Of a DNA stretch of 64,000 nucleotides, positions 11,901 through 22,671 are shown piece after piece. A program made the translations under genes and the position numbers. The notes beneath the pieces are model-generated. The model had not been told where the DNA came from and did no database searches. It saw only the letters and a program-made list of their open reading frames with translations. Numbering within the stretch: position 1 is the first letter of the stretch; every line of letters starts with the position of its first letter. Source of the stretch: Enchytraeus crypticus (lineage: Eukaryota; Annelida; Clitellata; Enchytraeida; Enchytraeidae); the NCBI GenBank assembly GCA_905160935.1, contig CAJHZI010000308.1, forward strand, positions 362,501 to 426,500, written 5' to 3'.

Positions 11901-14546
11901 CTACATCCTCATTTTATTAAATACTAATTAATAATTTTAATTAATCGCAATGCTGAGTTCAATAAGATTAGGATTACAGGCATTGTGTCAGATCAACACA
12001 CGGAGTATAACAGATTTCAAGAATACCAGTGAGTTTCAGTTATAACACCATACTTTGGAAAACAAAATACATTAAAACTTAGATTCTAAATATATTTAGA
12101 ACTCAAAATTATATCAAAATTTACTAGTTAAAACAGTTGCAGTTCTGCTCTTAAAAAGCTTTGTATAGGTAAGCAATAAGGTCTTATTTTGGTTGCAAAC
12201 ATTGTTTTTGGTAGAAGAATGTACAAAGAATCCAGAAATCACACAAATACTTTCATAAAGGCCTATTCAGGAAAGGACCCACAAAACATGCATATAAAAG
12301 CAAACATATAAGCAAATCTTTCAACAAACCAGTCTTATAGTCGCTCTCAAACATTGCCTTACGCCCAACAAAATATCTGCAAAATATAAATGAAAGTCAA
12401 TACAGCATAGTTTTACTGCAAACATTTCTACTTGGGTGGATGGCTGAGTTAATGGTACACAGGCACAATAAGCACTTTCTTTCCATGTTTTGCATTAGCA
12501 ACGAGATGAACAATTAATTTACTGAGACATATCATAACTTCTGAGTTATGGACAAAAACTTATACACCATTATATTAGGCATTACTAGTTACGACATATG
12601 TCTGCATGTCAACCAAGCCAAAATGCCAAATGAAACAAGTTCTCTATCGAAGAAATACATTTCAATCTAATTACAATGTAAACCATTAAGGTCATAATAA
12701 ATGACAAATCAGTTCAATGAAGGTCAGCTAAACTAAAAATCAATACTGACAAAATGCTTTAAGAAATGTTGCAATAAGGAAGACTCTAGGATTTCCAGTA
12801 AACTATGATAACAATTTCATATATATGTTGTTAACATTTCAGTTGCCTTGAACAGATTCTACTAAATTCTGCTCTTACAAAGTACTTACATTTTGAAATG
12901 TCTATTCTCATTCATTTTTACATTACATTCAACAATTCCTGCAGCACTGATGTCAATGGTAGTGAAGAGAATTGGGTTACCTGTAAGTTACCAGCTGAGC
13001 GACAGGAAACTTGTCTTTGAACGCCATCTGTTCAATGGCTCTTATCAGAGGTTTACATAACTGTAGCTTGTTTATCTACATCATCGCATGCCCATAATAT
13101 ACAATCAATCAACTATTTTAATAAATTACTCATAGAATTATTTAGCAGAAGCCATTTTACCCGTAATCTCTATAATCTTAATAAAAGCAACAGTTCAATG
13201 TTGATACAAACAATATTGTTAAAATGTAAACGTTACGCATATGAGATATAAAAACACTGCAGAAAGCTACTGTGTAAGTTGCAAGAGGCAGTTAAACAGC
13301 AGTTGAGGTTTCCACATCAGAAGCTGTATTTTTTCAAAGTGGCACAGGTAATGCTATATAGGTTAATGTTAGCTTGTGAATATTTACTTTGAACCTGTCA
13401 ATGAGCAGAACACCAGAGAGAGCGATAGAAATGCACATTGTGTCAATACTGATAACATTAAACCTCGACACTGAGCTATATTATCTCTATCTCAGTCAGC
13501 TTTTGGCAGACAGGTGACAATTTTAATTAGTCTAGTGTCAAGGTCGCGAATCTTAATTTCTATCCATTAAGTCATATGCTAGACCTCTACATATCCTCAT
13601 AATCATTTGTAGAATTTTTCTACTCTGAAATAAATTAGATATTAATTTGAATTATGACGAATGCGACAGAAGATCTTGATTAGCCATTTGAACAAGTCAG
13701 CATTTAAGCTGTGGTTAGCTTCAAATGAAATAAAACCAGAAAATTTGCTTTTAACAAAGGATCTTTACAAGATTAAATCAAAGTGAAACACTGATTATAA
13801 TCAGTGTTTCACTTTGGCTTAATCTTGTAAAAATCCTTTGATAATACTAATATAATAATTATATTAGTATTAATGAAAACTGAAGAACTATGATAATCTG
13901 AAAAACATCCAGCTAAACCTTGAAGTATATTTTGAAGAGTTGGTTGACAAGATTCAACATTCCCCATTTCTTTGAATCCTCTGGACTGGCACGACTAAAA
14001 GCAACATATATTCATTCCACCAATAAATTAATCAATTATTCAATCAATCAATCACTACATCACTGCTAAAGCTCCATCTGATTATGTCACAGCAAGAACA
14101 CCACTATCCTGCGTGGATTTAAAAAAACAAGACACTGCAACCTTAAATTCGAGCTAACCTTAAATTCTACACAAGAAATTTATGTAAATTGTCAATAAAA
14201 CAGAAATGAAACTTTTTCACTGTGACAGAGCACCTTAATACAACAAAATGATACGACCACTGCAATATGCTAAATGCTAACCTAACTGTGTTCAATAAAC
14301 TATGTTACATCAAATTATTTTCATCATTATATTATATTATTCATGCATGATAAAAAGCTAACTTATCACTGGCACAAATCCTGAAGCAGCCCATCAATAT
14401 CTCTGCAGACTTCTCTATCATCTCGCCAGGCTTACCCCTGCCTCTCTTCGACAACTGTAGGTCAGCCTACACCATGTACACATAAATACACATATCATAT
14501 CTAAATCACACCACAGTTCTGTCTTTTCTTCATAAATAAGAATTTG

Positions 14547-14585
<39 letters not shown>

Positions 14586-14621
14586 ATATATATATCTATA
14601 TATATATTATATATATATATA

Positions 14622-14666
<45 letters not shown>

Positions 14667-17600
14667 ACAGATAAATGGATGTTAGACAATTTTCTAATGT
14701 ATTTACAAGTAGAAATGAAGAGAGAAACTGATAAAGAGTGAGAGCTAGAATTTTTTTGTCACTTCATTCCGATAATCGTGTGAGGAAAGACATCATCTAT
14801 TAATAAGAATTTAACAAAAGTTAAATTATTTTTAAATTAAGTTCCTCACAAAACTGGAGATGGCACTAGTGAATGAATTTCCTTTGAGAGATGATCAATA
14901 AAATGAAGAAAACAGTGAACAAGTGTTCTAATACTACTTACACTGATGGCAAGCTGCCTGAGGTCAAGGGTCAGTGAGCACATGACGGGTAGAGCCCAGT
15001 TCTCATCCTTCTGAGCCTGAAAGAGCTTTATGAACGCCGTGCAGCACAACAACACATTAAACACAACAACGCTAAGGAACAGAAGATAAATATCACATGT
15101 CTCCCAGTATTTTGAAGCCTTGCAATGATACATCTTAAGACAATTGCATGCAGGATTCAACTCTAAGTAACATACTAACTAACTGCTTAGTACATTCAGT
15201 GCCAGCAGGTATAACAGACAGAAGGGTACATAATGCTTAAGAAGTCACAACAATTTGATACTTAAATATATACTGTTCACAATCAGTTCCACTTTTATTT
15301 TTTTGCGCCCAATCTTTCATTCAACAATGAACTCAACAGTTTGCAGAAAGTGGGATCATCAGCTTCAGAAGTGGGTAGACTGTTAATCCTATGAGAGCAA
15401 TATTAGGCTTCTGAATGAACTAGATAGTTGTGAAGATTTTAACAGATGTTGCATTCTCCTAAAGAAATTGTTCAGATTTCACTGAGAATGCATTTATCTC
15501 AAACAGTGATTTATTACATTAATACATAAATTGTAATTTATTACATTCTGGCAGGAGCCAGTGGCAACAATTGGTAAGATATTCCACCACAGATCAGTAA
15601 GTGCAGGGTTCAAATCCTGTGCTCGCCCATCACTGACATTGCTTTCGAGTGAGGAAACTGACGTTACCATTAGTTCTTATTCTTACAATTCCAAAAAATA
15701 CACATAAACACCCGAACACTACAAAAACCAATTACAGTTGCCATATATGCATGACCCCAAGAGACTAAATGCTATATATATTGCGCGTAGTGATGTAAAA
15801 TTTTATTTTACTGATTTTTTACCAGTAATTTACAGTTCAAAGTTCCACTAAGTATTTTACTTGGCAAAAATGCTCAAAACGCTAAGAAATGAAAATTTAA
15901 TTTACAAAGTCTAAATTGTACACTTTCGAGAAATAAAGTATTAATATTGTGTTATCAACTAAAGATTAACTTCCTGTATGGTATTGACAACTAATAAATT
16001 GCACACATACACCTTATTACAAACTTCTTACATGTTACATGTATAAATATAGCATACATGTAAGTTAACATATAGGAGTATGATACAGAGAAGTATTTTA
16101 CCTGAAATGTGCTTGCGATTATTTATTTTATTTTATTTTACTTAAAAATGTTCAAGATTCATATGACCATCCTTTGATCATGTATTTAACAATTGGGGTA
16201 ATAATTTAACAGTTATACTGTGATTACAGTTAAAAAGATAAAAATGATTCTTGTGAGATAACTACAGGACTACACTAAAATTTGAAGGACTTAGTCAAGG
16301 ATTAAAGCAGATGTCAGGTCGAAAATCCTAAATTACTCTGTCGAATTGATATTCAATCTCTAAAAAACAAAGTGAAAGAGTTAAATAATAAACAGTCTGA
16401 CTGAATCTACTGAGTATACAGAGATGCATACAGTAGTTGACAATAATCAGAAATAAAACATTTTGATCGTTTCAATTATAAGTGCTAAGTAAAACTAATT
16501 TGGGCTTGTAACTACAAAGATAAGTCAGTCAAAGACATATTCCTATATATTATATAATATGATTTATATTACTATCTGCTGCATATTACCTATTATTTAT
16601 CTACTTGACTACTCATTTCGTATTATCTACTTACTTGTTAACTGCTTAGTGCTTACCTTGAGTGCAATTATAATACATGATTATGATTATAATAATAATA
16701 ATAAATATACTAATAAATACCAGATTACACGCCTTATCTAATCATAGGCCCATATTATCCATTTCAGTTCTGAGCATTCTTACTGCTGTTAAAGGTAGAA
16801 ACCCCCCTTACACCAGCTGGAGCTGGAGTTTGATCAGTAAATTTACATCACTAATTGCATGCAAGGTTGAATCCAGTTATATCAAACCCTCATCTTTCAA
16901 AAAACAACTGTTCTACAGACTAGGCTACTCAACCAACTGTAAACAGCTATTTTCACACTAAACTGAATTAGTTTCTCAGTCACAGCTGAGGATGATTGTG
17001 TTAAAGGATATTGAACAGCGAGTGCCTGACATCCATAGGCTTCCACAAAGTCATGTCCTGCCACTGCCCAACAGCATCTGAATACCATAGCAACAGTCTA
17101 TACAGCAGTATCAACAGTGAGAATAATGTTCAAAAAGAACGCTTGAAAAAGAAACTCCGAAATGCGCATATTCTGGTAATACAACATTTAACTTTGACAC
17201 AAAGGCAACCATCACGTTATGAAAGTGACCAGGGAAAACAGCTCTTAGATCAGTTTTAGAATTTTCACACAAGTGAAATTGTTGTAAAACGTTTTAACTT
17301 AGCTGCTACAAAAACAGCATTTAATCGAGAAAACTCTGCAACACGTGCGTTGTTGTAGAGATTTTTCATAAGGATCAATTATATTGTGGTACGTGTGCAA
17401 CTAAATGATGACTAAATCTATAACACTTTAATAAGTAGATAGATAGATAAATAGATAGATAGATAATAGATAGATAATAGATAGATAGATAGAGATAATA
17501 TCTCTATCTATCTATTATTATCTATCTATCTATTATCTATAAGTTTATCTTCGCCAAGACAACAAATGTACATGCAACAAATTACAGATTATGATTTGAG

Positions 17601-20600
17601 AGAATCGAAAATATCATTGTTTTTCCCAGCCTGTTGTTGTTTAAACGTCTGAATGCTGGTAAAATGTTGGCTTGAATGTTAGAAAAATGCCACAGACACA
17701 ACAAAGCTTATTATGGACCATGCTTGATAACTAATCTCACTAATAAATGATACTGAACGGGTCTTTAGTGGCTTTAAAATAATTTCATCAAAGTAATATG
17801 ACAAAAGAATAACCAGAATAGCATATAAATTCAGTACTATGCAGTAAACTACAATCCACGGCTCTACAACAAATACTACACAGTAGGTCCATGTTGTTAA
17901 AGCTAGTTCAGCCAATCACTGAATACCAATTGGAGTTATTCTGATTGTTAGTAAAACAGAAGGTAAAAGAGATATGCATGCAGAAGATGACTCCTGCTGA
18001 AGACAGATAAAGTTGCCAGAGAACTAGGATCAATTGTTGATACAGTTGGCTGAGTCTAGAATATGACTGTCAATAATACTCTGCATCATTAAGAATTCTT
18101 AGCTCAGTGTCTTAATTTAAGATAAGTAAGGTATCTAAAAGAGACTAGGACTTCATTGAATTGCTGTTAATTTTGTGCAATCTATTACAAAATGGTTTAA
18201 ATTGCATCAGTGAGTCAAATCTCATAAGAGCAAGCATAGAAACGACTCACAAACTATAATATTTGCAGACTGATTTACAGCCTTCTAATTCTATACAGCT
18301 GTGTGTGCAGATATGCAAGCAATAGTTATTGCATGCACACATTTATATACATACTGCCATAAAATTCAATAAAATTTTGGAATCTTAATCAATGACAATA
18401 GGCTGTGCAGATATCTAAAACTTAAAATTATGAAAGAAAACTTATATCACAGAATTTACACATACACACTAAAAATTCTTGAAAGTGCGAATTAAGAATC
18501 TTGATGGTTTTACTATCTAGGACCTTGAGAGGCATGAGCAGGGCTAAGTTTGTACAAATTTCCTTAGACAATATAAATATAATTTACATTTGGTTATAAT
18601 TCTGTTTATAGAAAAATTAATTAAATCACACAGAGTGCCTACAATACACAAAAATGATTCAAGTTCCTTTATACAACTAATAGTGAGTTACAGATGAGCT
18701 GACAAATTGTATAAGGCAAATATTCTAATTAAAGCATCTCGAAGGTATAAATACCAACAGACTGCTCAATAAACATTTGAAAACTGTTTATGTTTTTAGT
18801 CATAGATACCAATGAAGCAGAACTTTTAGACATAAAACTATTGGACATACTTTAGATGAGCAGCGACCAGCTCATCCAATGGCTGACTGAACCACTGTTC
18901 ACACTCTGCCTCAGGCCTCTCCATCTGAAGCCTCTGATTGGTTATATGCGGGTCACGTAATGAGAGCAGCGGCTGCATAATAATGAGTAATTCATTGCAT
19001 TTTTATTGTACAAAAGATAGTCACAATATAATATAAAACATACTTACGTATAATTGATTGTACAAGACATACTTACTTTAAATGAGCCTGAGACTGAGAA
19101 CGTGAGATAGGGAGACAGAAAGGATTGGAGAAAGAGAAACAAACTAGATATAGTAAATAAAAATCTTTCACAGTCCAGCTATGGCAAATATTTCTATTAT
19201 CTTATATAATATATAAAGTCAAATGATTCACTTAAAAATGTACTTTAAGTTTCAATGCAACTCTAAAATCTCAGCCTAATGCTAGGACTAAGAGAGGTCC
19301 ACTCTTATTCAAATTTAAATTGCTCTTGAAAGCTAACTGAATCAATTTCTAACTTTAGAGAGATGACAGCGTTGACATCAGTCATATAAATGTCCTCAAC
19401 CACCACTAAACTATAGCAAATAAGCTACAATAAATAGCAGAGGTATGAGCATACCGCAATACTATCCCCATTTCTTTCATCAAATCCTCGTTCAATCTGA
19501 AACATACAAAATTTTCATTTGCACAGTAATGGCTAATAATGAGCACTGTAATTTAACAAATATATCTTTATGAGACGCTAATTTCTTTTACAAGATAATA
19601 ACAATATATCAATCTACATGTAAATGTAGTATGAGTTTGAAGGGGATAGTTAACTGTAAACTTAGGCAGTCATGACCCTGATGTTTACCAAATATTGGGC
19701 AGCAATAAAATATATGTCAAGGCTGAGCTTATGGTGCAGAACCCTAAGCAATTCCAGAAGGTTATATGCCTCTTTTATTATTGAGCAGTATGCAAAATGT
19801 GAGACTAATTGGTCTACTTGCAACAGATGGATAAATTTTCTGACTAAGTCCCAAAGTTGCATTATTTAACTTACGATCTTAATAACATGTCAACTTTTGG
19901 TAGCCATAGCAGACTAACTACATGTTACAGATGAATTTCGATTGTATAGTCTGAATTTTTGCAATAAAAAGAACATTTAAGAGAATTTCATTTCCATTTA
20001 TAAGCAACATAGTAACTAAGCCATAGACACTCAAAGTTGAGAAAAATTAAGCTCATTTAAATTTTCTGGAAAAAAGTGGACAGACCGTAGGGTAAAATAA
20101 ACCCCAAAACTCAAACGCAGGTCAAGAATTAAGCCAAAAGTTTAAATTGAGACTAGAAACACATTTTACTTCAGTGTGAATTTCATTCAAATCAGAGATG
20201 GTGACTTGGGAAGAAGTTTAGAAGTTTGATAAGCTGACATGGAATGACTCTGTATAGCTTTCTTCTCAGTTCATGCTATACATTATGAAGCCAGAGAGAG
20301 AGCAGGAGTGAGAAGTTCCATTATATTTTGGTAAACAATTATAGGCACGCATATAACATGAAATCTGAATCACTTTGAATTGCAGGACGTCTGATCAATC
20401 ACTTTTAATTCCTAAAGTTTAAATCGTGTTAATAGTTTAGACCATTATGCAATACCAATCAAGTGAAAGCCCAAAATTTTATTCCCTGATCAACTAGCCA
20501 CAAGTAAAATACACAGGATTTCAATCCTTTCAGGATCTCTCAGTTAACAGATCCTAATGTTAAGCCTAAGGCCTAAGGCTCAATACATCAAAGCCTCTTT

Positions 20601-22491
20601 TAACATAGTACCTGGGGATTGTCTCCCCAGTAGGAGAATTTGGCTCCTAGTAATCGCGACTTACTCCAGTGATTAGTCACAACTGCCAAAAAATTAGCAC
20701 ATCAAATTATTGTTTAAATAAAAAAGTTTCTCACATTGTTTTTGAATGGAAATACTACGAAGGTACTGGCAGATTTCAGTTCCCTGATGCATATTTCGCC
20801 CCCCCCCCAACCCGGCTCCCAGAAAGAACTTCTATTTTTGCCCAGCAATAAAAATTTCTTAAGAGTCTATCCAATAGGCCTACTCTAAGCTAACTGTCAA
20901 CGATAACATTGAGCAATAGGAAATTAATGCCAAGCCGAAGAACAAAAAATATAAAGTGCAAAGAATGGAGCAAATCAAATATCCAGATCAGTCCAAACAT
21001 AATGAATTTAAAGGAATGAAAATTTAAGTGTTGCTTGTAACTCATAGACACCAAATGGAAAATAGGTTGTTGGTCTATGGAACATCATTGGTATAGTGTG
21101 GTGGGGACGCCATGGGACAGCGTCCCTCCATATTTTTCCAGGGAAGGAATGCATCCCACCCAGTATTTTGCTCAAATCTATGTAAAAACCTGATCATTGA
21201 CTCATTATACTTCAGCATTAGACCTGTACATGTGTACAAACTGTTTCAAAGTAACTTTTAATACTCTGAGCCACTGAGTGTCTTTCTGTCTTTAATTGTT
21301 TGTAGTAGTTTCAAAATAGTTTCTGTATCTGGTACTTTTCTGTTTCTGTATCTACATTAATTTTCAATTTATAATAATAATTTACTTGAATTTGTTGTAT
21401 AATTTTGAATGTGCAATTTGCAACAGTTTTAATTTTAAAACGCCAAAAACATGCACAAATGTTAACAAGATTTTACCTTGCGCAACTGATCCACATCCCA
21501 ACTGCAACCATGCCCCACATATTTATTTAAGACTACACCCCTGATTTTTATAGTAACTCAAAGGCTGGTGTGATGGAAAAAAGTAACAGTGAAATGCTGA
21601 TGGAACAAAATTCCAGATCTTGGGTGCATATGACGGAAAGAAAATGCCGACTTTAATAGATAAATAACATCAGATTCCTTTAATTAACTGAGACTAATTT
21701 TTAAAGTAAATATTTCACAATTTACTCCAGAGACTCATATTTCATCATCATCATCATAATCATCATAGATATTCTATTCGTTTCCCGACCCTGGTTAAAC
21801 AGGGATTTAATGGAAGATGATGACCTTCATCTTCATAATAATAATAATAATAATAATAATAACACACATTACAGTGAAATGATCAACTATGTTGATATCT
21901 ATCACTTTTAATACCACATGTTATATCCGTTAGGTAATTTAATCCATTTTCCGTGTAGCCAGTCTAGTGAATGTCCGAAATTTTACTCTCAGATCAGCGC
22001 GGCTGGGATTCGAACCCACGAGAGTTCGATTCACCTCAGGGTCTGTCATTTTAAACGTCATGACGTTATCTACATTCTTAACCATAGCGCTATTGAGACA
22101 TTCATAATAATCATCATAATCATCACATTAATCATAGTTAAACTATGGTTGGGAAACGAATAAACCTTCTCCACTCATCTCTGCCCCATACCTTATCAAA
22201 ATCTCTTCTATTCGCTTAGAAAATTTTGTAGCAATTTCTGGAGCTTAGCCACTCACCAACCGAATGCCCTTTCTGAAGTTGGTTTGGATTTAGTGCTTTT
22301 TGTTTTCTTCTACGACACGTGCAGTCACCGGTAAGTCTATTCTTCAAACTACCCGGACACAACACATGAGCTAATATTTAAGATAAAATTTAATGTATAA
22401 ATCAGAAAATGGTAATTTGAAACATATTTTAAAAGGAGAATTGTAATGTTCAAACCTTTTGTAAGTAGCTTTTCAAACTAATCGCCGCCAT
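5779..22491 (-). CDS. PCID2: PCID2, PCI domain-containing protein 2 (TREX-2 / Thp1-type subunit), 15 exons
   Basis: PCID2 (yeast Thp1) is a scaffold of TREX-2, which links transcription to mRNA export at nuclear pores; it pairs with DSS1/SEM1 and GANP. Fifteen minus-strand exons join in phase to 1209 nt, 402 aa plus stop, close to the human length of about 399. Landmarks: [12 protein letters not shown] start; [123 protein letters not shown]. The last four belong to the C-terminal PCI winged-helix region. Alignment to the family needs no internal gap at any junction. Start: the first Met in family register, in gccgccATG complement context (ACATGGCGG). All introns are GT-AG except the fourth (AT-AC). 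No frameshift or internal stop. The family comparison is from memory, not a search. Confidence 0.95.
6510..6566 (-). CDS. PCID2: PCID2 exon 14
   Basis: [19 protein letters not shown], aligned with human [15 protein letters not shown]. Acceptor CTACAG, donor GTAAAC, phase 0. Confidence 0.92.
6690..6835 (+). repeat. RTE-like retrotransposon 3'-end fragment
   Basis: Degenerate match to the polymerase C-terminus and 3' end seen at 30236-30510: gatgctggatgatctgttaac, gaaatgaaaaggaaggctg, then gttatatgccatggacctgt and ggcattacactag. It lies in PCID2 intron 13 (between exons 13 and 14), on the opposite strand to the gene. Confidence 0.65.
7237..7993. mobile_element. TA-flanked inverted-repeat element (foldback MITE), copy 2
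   Basis: Begins CAGACTGGGGCAAAAAAAAA and ends ATGCCCCAGTCTG, flanked by TA on both sides. Same internal arm structure and length as the element at 3334-4089. It is inserted in the PCID2 intron between exons 14 and 13. Confidence 0.85.
8189..8255 (-). CDS. PCID2: PCID2 exon 13
   Basis: 67 nt, [18 protein letters not shown] then HWMG, aligned with human LLLKTHQLSLDAF. Acceptor TTATAG, donor GTACGT, ends in phase 0. Confidence 0.85.
8465..8790 (+). pseudogene. RTE-like retrotransposon polymerase C-terminus, decayed
   Basis: With stops, the plus strand reads [20 protein letters not shown], then GRPR, then YVDIK and [11 protein letters not shown], the C-terminal tail of RTE-type polymerases. It ends at tgcactagagagag and runs directly into a GATA microsatellite. 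Located in a PCID2 intron. Confidence 0.75.
8791..8980. repeat. GATA/GACA microsatellite
   Basis: About 180 bp of gata with gaca and gaga variants, starting exactly where the retrotransposon 3' tail ends. Confidence 0.95.
9065..9315 (+). repeat. Dispersed repeat family D, copy 1
   Basis: Shares ttttgtagcaatttctg, ctttctgaggttggttta and tcttagtgctttg with copies at 22100-22370 (+) and 26440-26620 (-). It opens with a cat-rich stretch and gggtcgggatacgaataga, also seen inverted at about 21770-21820. The 83-aa open frame over it is part of the repeat. Probably a SINE tail or small non-autonomous element; the family is not recognised. Confidence 0.65.
9317..9525. repeat. Minisatellite of about 36 bp, six units, next to the PCID2 exon 12 donor
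   Basis: Units of the form aatacaacattaagcattga followed by aatttagagaga repeat six times with small variation. The array ends 15 nt from the exon 12 5' splice site at 9540. Confidence 0.9.
9541..9666 (-). CDS. PCID2: PCID2 exon 12
   Basis: [18 protein letters not shown] then [17 protein letters not shown]. Start at 9666 (acceptor TTGGAG) is chosen because it alone keeps phase and family length; the nearby CAG acceptor gives the wrong phase. Donor GTAAGT, phase 2. A 36-bp minisatellite begins about 15 nt into the following intron. Confidence 0.9.
10246..10375. repeat. Long inverted repeat (hairpin) in PCID2 intron
   Basis: Arms of about 60 nt with a few mismatches, starting gtctccatcctaacaattat and ending in its complement, around a short loop near 10311-10317. 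Transcribed as part of the PCID2 pre-mRNA it would form a long double-stranded stem. Confidence 0.85.
10507..10580 (-). CDS. PCID2: PCID2 exon 11
   Basis: [17 protein letters not shown] then TDVSKAV. Acceptor GTTAAG, donor GTGAGT, ends in phase 2. Confidence 0.92.
10826..10910. repeat. Inverted repeat (hairpin) in PCID2 intron
   Basis: Outer arms taggtgaatagt / actattcaccta flank TTA-rich complementary inner arms, roughly 38 nt each. Confidence 0.75.
11059..11159 (-). CDS. PCID2: PCID2 exon 10
   Basis: [15 protein letters not shown] then [17 protein letters not shown]. Acceptor ATTTAG, donor GTAAGT, ends in phase 0. Confidence 0.95.
12330..12376 (-). CDS. PCID2: PCID2 exon 9
   Basis: 47 nt, [15 protein letters not shown]. 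Acceptor TTGCAG, donor GTTTGT, ends in phase 1. Confidence 0.9.
12981..13075 (-). CDS. PCID2: PCID2 exon 8
   Basis: [17 protein letters not shown] through VAQLVTY. Acceptor ATGTAG, donor GTAACC, ends in phase 2. Confidence 0.93.
13755..13871. repeat. Near-perfect hairpin plus second small hairpin in PCID2 intron
   Basis: 13755-13840 is an 86-nt palindrome with arms of about 43 nt meeting at ctgattataatcag and almost no loop. A second palindrome, aatactaatataattatatt-like, follows at once to 13871. Confidence 0.9.
13919..13994 (-). CDS. PCID2: PCID2 exon 7
   Basis: [18 protein letters not shown] then LFKIYFK. Acceptor TTTTAG, donor GTTTAG, ends in phase 0. Confidence 0.93.
14363..14466 (-). 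CDS. PCID2: PCID2 exon 6
   Basis: [20 protein letters not shown], then GCFRICASD. Acceptor GTGTAG, donor GTTAGC in phase 2. The GT at 14369 would lose the register with the next exon, so 14363 is preferred. Confidence 0.9.
14548..14664. repeat. AT microsatellite
   Basis: Long TA run with short interruptions, inside a PCID2 intron. The minus-strand frame there is Tyr-Ile repeat artefact. Confidence 0.95.
14942..15038 (-). CDS. PCID2: PCID2 exon 5
   Basis: 97 nt, starts right after the AC acceptor; [19 protein letters not shown] then DLRQLAIS. Donor GTAAGT, phase 0. Confidence 0.93.
15039..17011 (-). other. U12-type AT-AC intron of PCID2
   Basis: On the minus strand the intron opens with ATATCCTTT (17011-17003), a perfect match to the AT-AC class minor-spliceosome donor, and closes with GCAC (AC at 15040-15039). 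A branch-site-like TTCCTTAGC lies at 15079-15071, one base off TTCCTTAAC; its A is about 34 nt from the AC, longer than usual. Joining in phase 2 gives VQAFIKLFQ, colinear with human VQSFLRAFQ and with no gap. A GT-AG alternative using TTCCTTAG as acceptor reads into TAA within five codons. Using GT at 17016-17015 with AAAG at about 15027 stays open but deletes six conserved positions. The intron carries a tRNA-derived SINE at 15545-15690. Confidence 0.85.
15545..15690 (+). repeat. tRNA-derived SINE, family A, copy in the AT-AC intron
   Basis: Head gccagtggcaacaattggta with box-B ggttcaaatcc, then gctcgcccatcactgac, followed by the family body ttcgagtgaggaaactgacg. Same family as the copies near 38.0-38.9, 49.9 and 55.8 kb. 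Confidence 0.85.
17012..17077 (-). CDS. PCID2: PCID2 exon 4 (upstream of the AT-AC intron)
   Basis: 66 nt, [18 protein letters not shown] then ALAV plus two bases of Gln. Acceptor ATTCAG. The exon is followed by ATATCCTTT, the U12-type AT-AC donor consensus, and not by GT. Confidence 0.92.
17435..17545. repeat. GATA microsatellite folding back on itself
   Basis: A GATA run (17438-17498) is followed by its complement TATC (17499-17540), giving a self-complementary microsatellite in a PCID2 intron. Confidence 0.9.
18851..18972 (-). CDS. PCID2: PCID2 exon 3
   Basis: Encodes [17 protein letters not shown] through LDELVAAHL. Acceptor ATGCAG, donor GTATGT, ends in phase 2. Confidence 0.95.
19455..19496 (-). 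CDS. PCID2: PCID2 exon 2
   Basis: 42 nt, [14 protein letters not shown]. Acceptor TTTCAG, donor GTATGC, phase 0 at both ends. Confidence 0.9.
21725..21865. repeat. Repeat family D end and AAT microsatellite
   Basis: A cat-rich stretch followed by ttcgtttcccgaccctggtt, the complement of the gggtcgggatacgaata phrase of copy 1, then a taa run. Located in PCID2 intron 1. Confidence 0.55.
21885..22095 (-). repeat. tRNA-derived SINE, family B, copy 2
   Basis: Reverse complement of the family at 5141-5350, including gggattcgaacccacgagag (box B complement) and the conserved gatcaactatgttgatatct body end. Confidence 0.85.
22100..22370 (+). repeat. Dispersed repeat family D, copy 2
   Basis: ttttgtagcaatttctggagc, tttctgaagttggtttggat, cttctacgacacgtgcagtc; matches copies at 9065 and 26440 (inverted). 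Confidence 0.7.
22456..22491 (-). CDS. PCID2: PCID2 exon 1 (start codon)
   Basis: ATG at 22491-22489; encodes [12 protein letters not shown], in register with the human start MAHITINQYLQQ. Donor GTTTGA, phase 0. Confidence 0.85.
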
Positions 22492-22671
22492 GTTTATTGT
22501 TTATAAACAAACAGTGCTAACACAGAGGCTGCCTAGAAATCCTATCCTGCGCATAGGTAAATAAAAATCTCTCTAATATTTCGTTGATCCTGCGTAAAAG
22601 CCACTACAGCTGATAGTCGTTTGTTGATAAACAATGCATTGAACACAATGAAAGGTCGACATAGATGACTT

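Noticed and set aside
17016-17016. GT-AG alternative for PCID2 intron 4
   Set aside because: The donor GTTCAA is poor and the best acceptor pairing either hits a stop or deletes six conserved residues.
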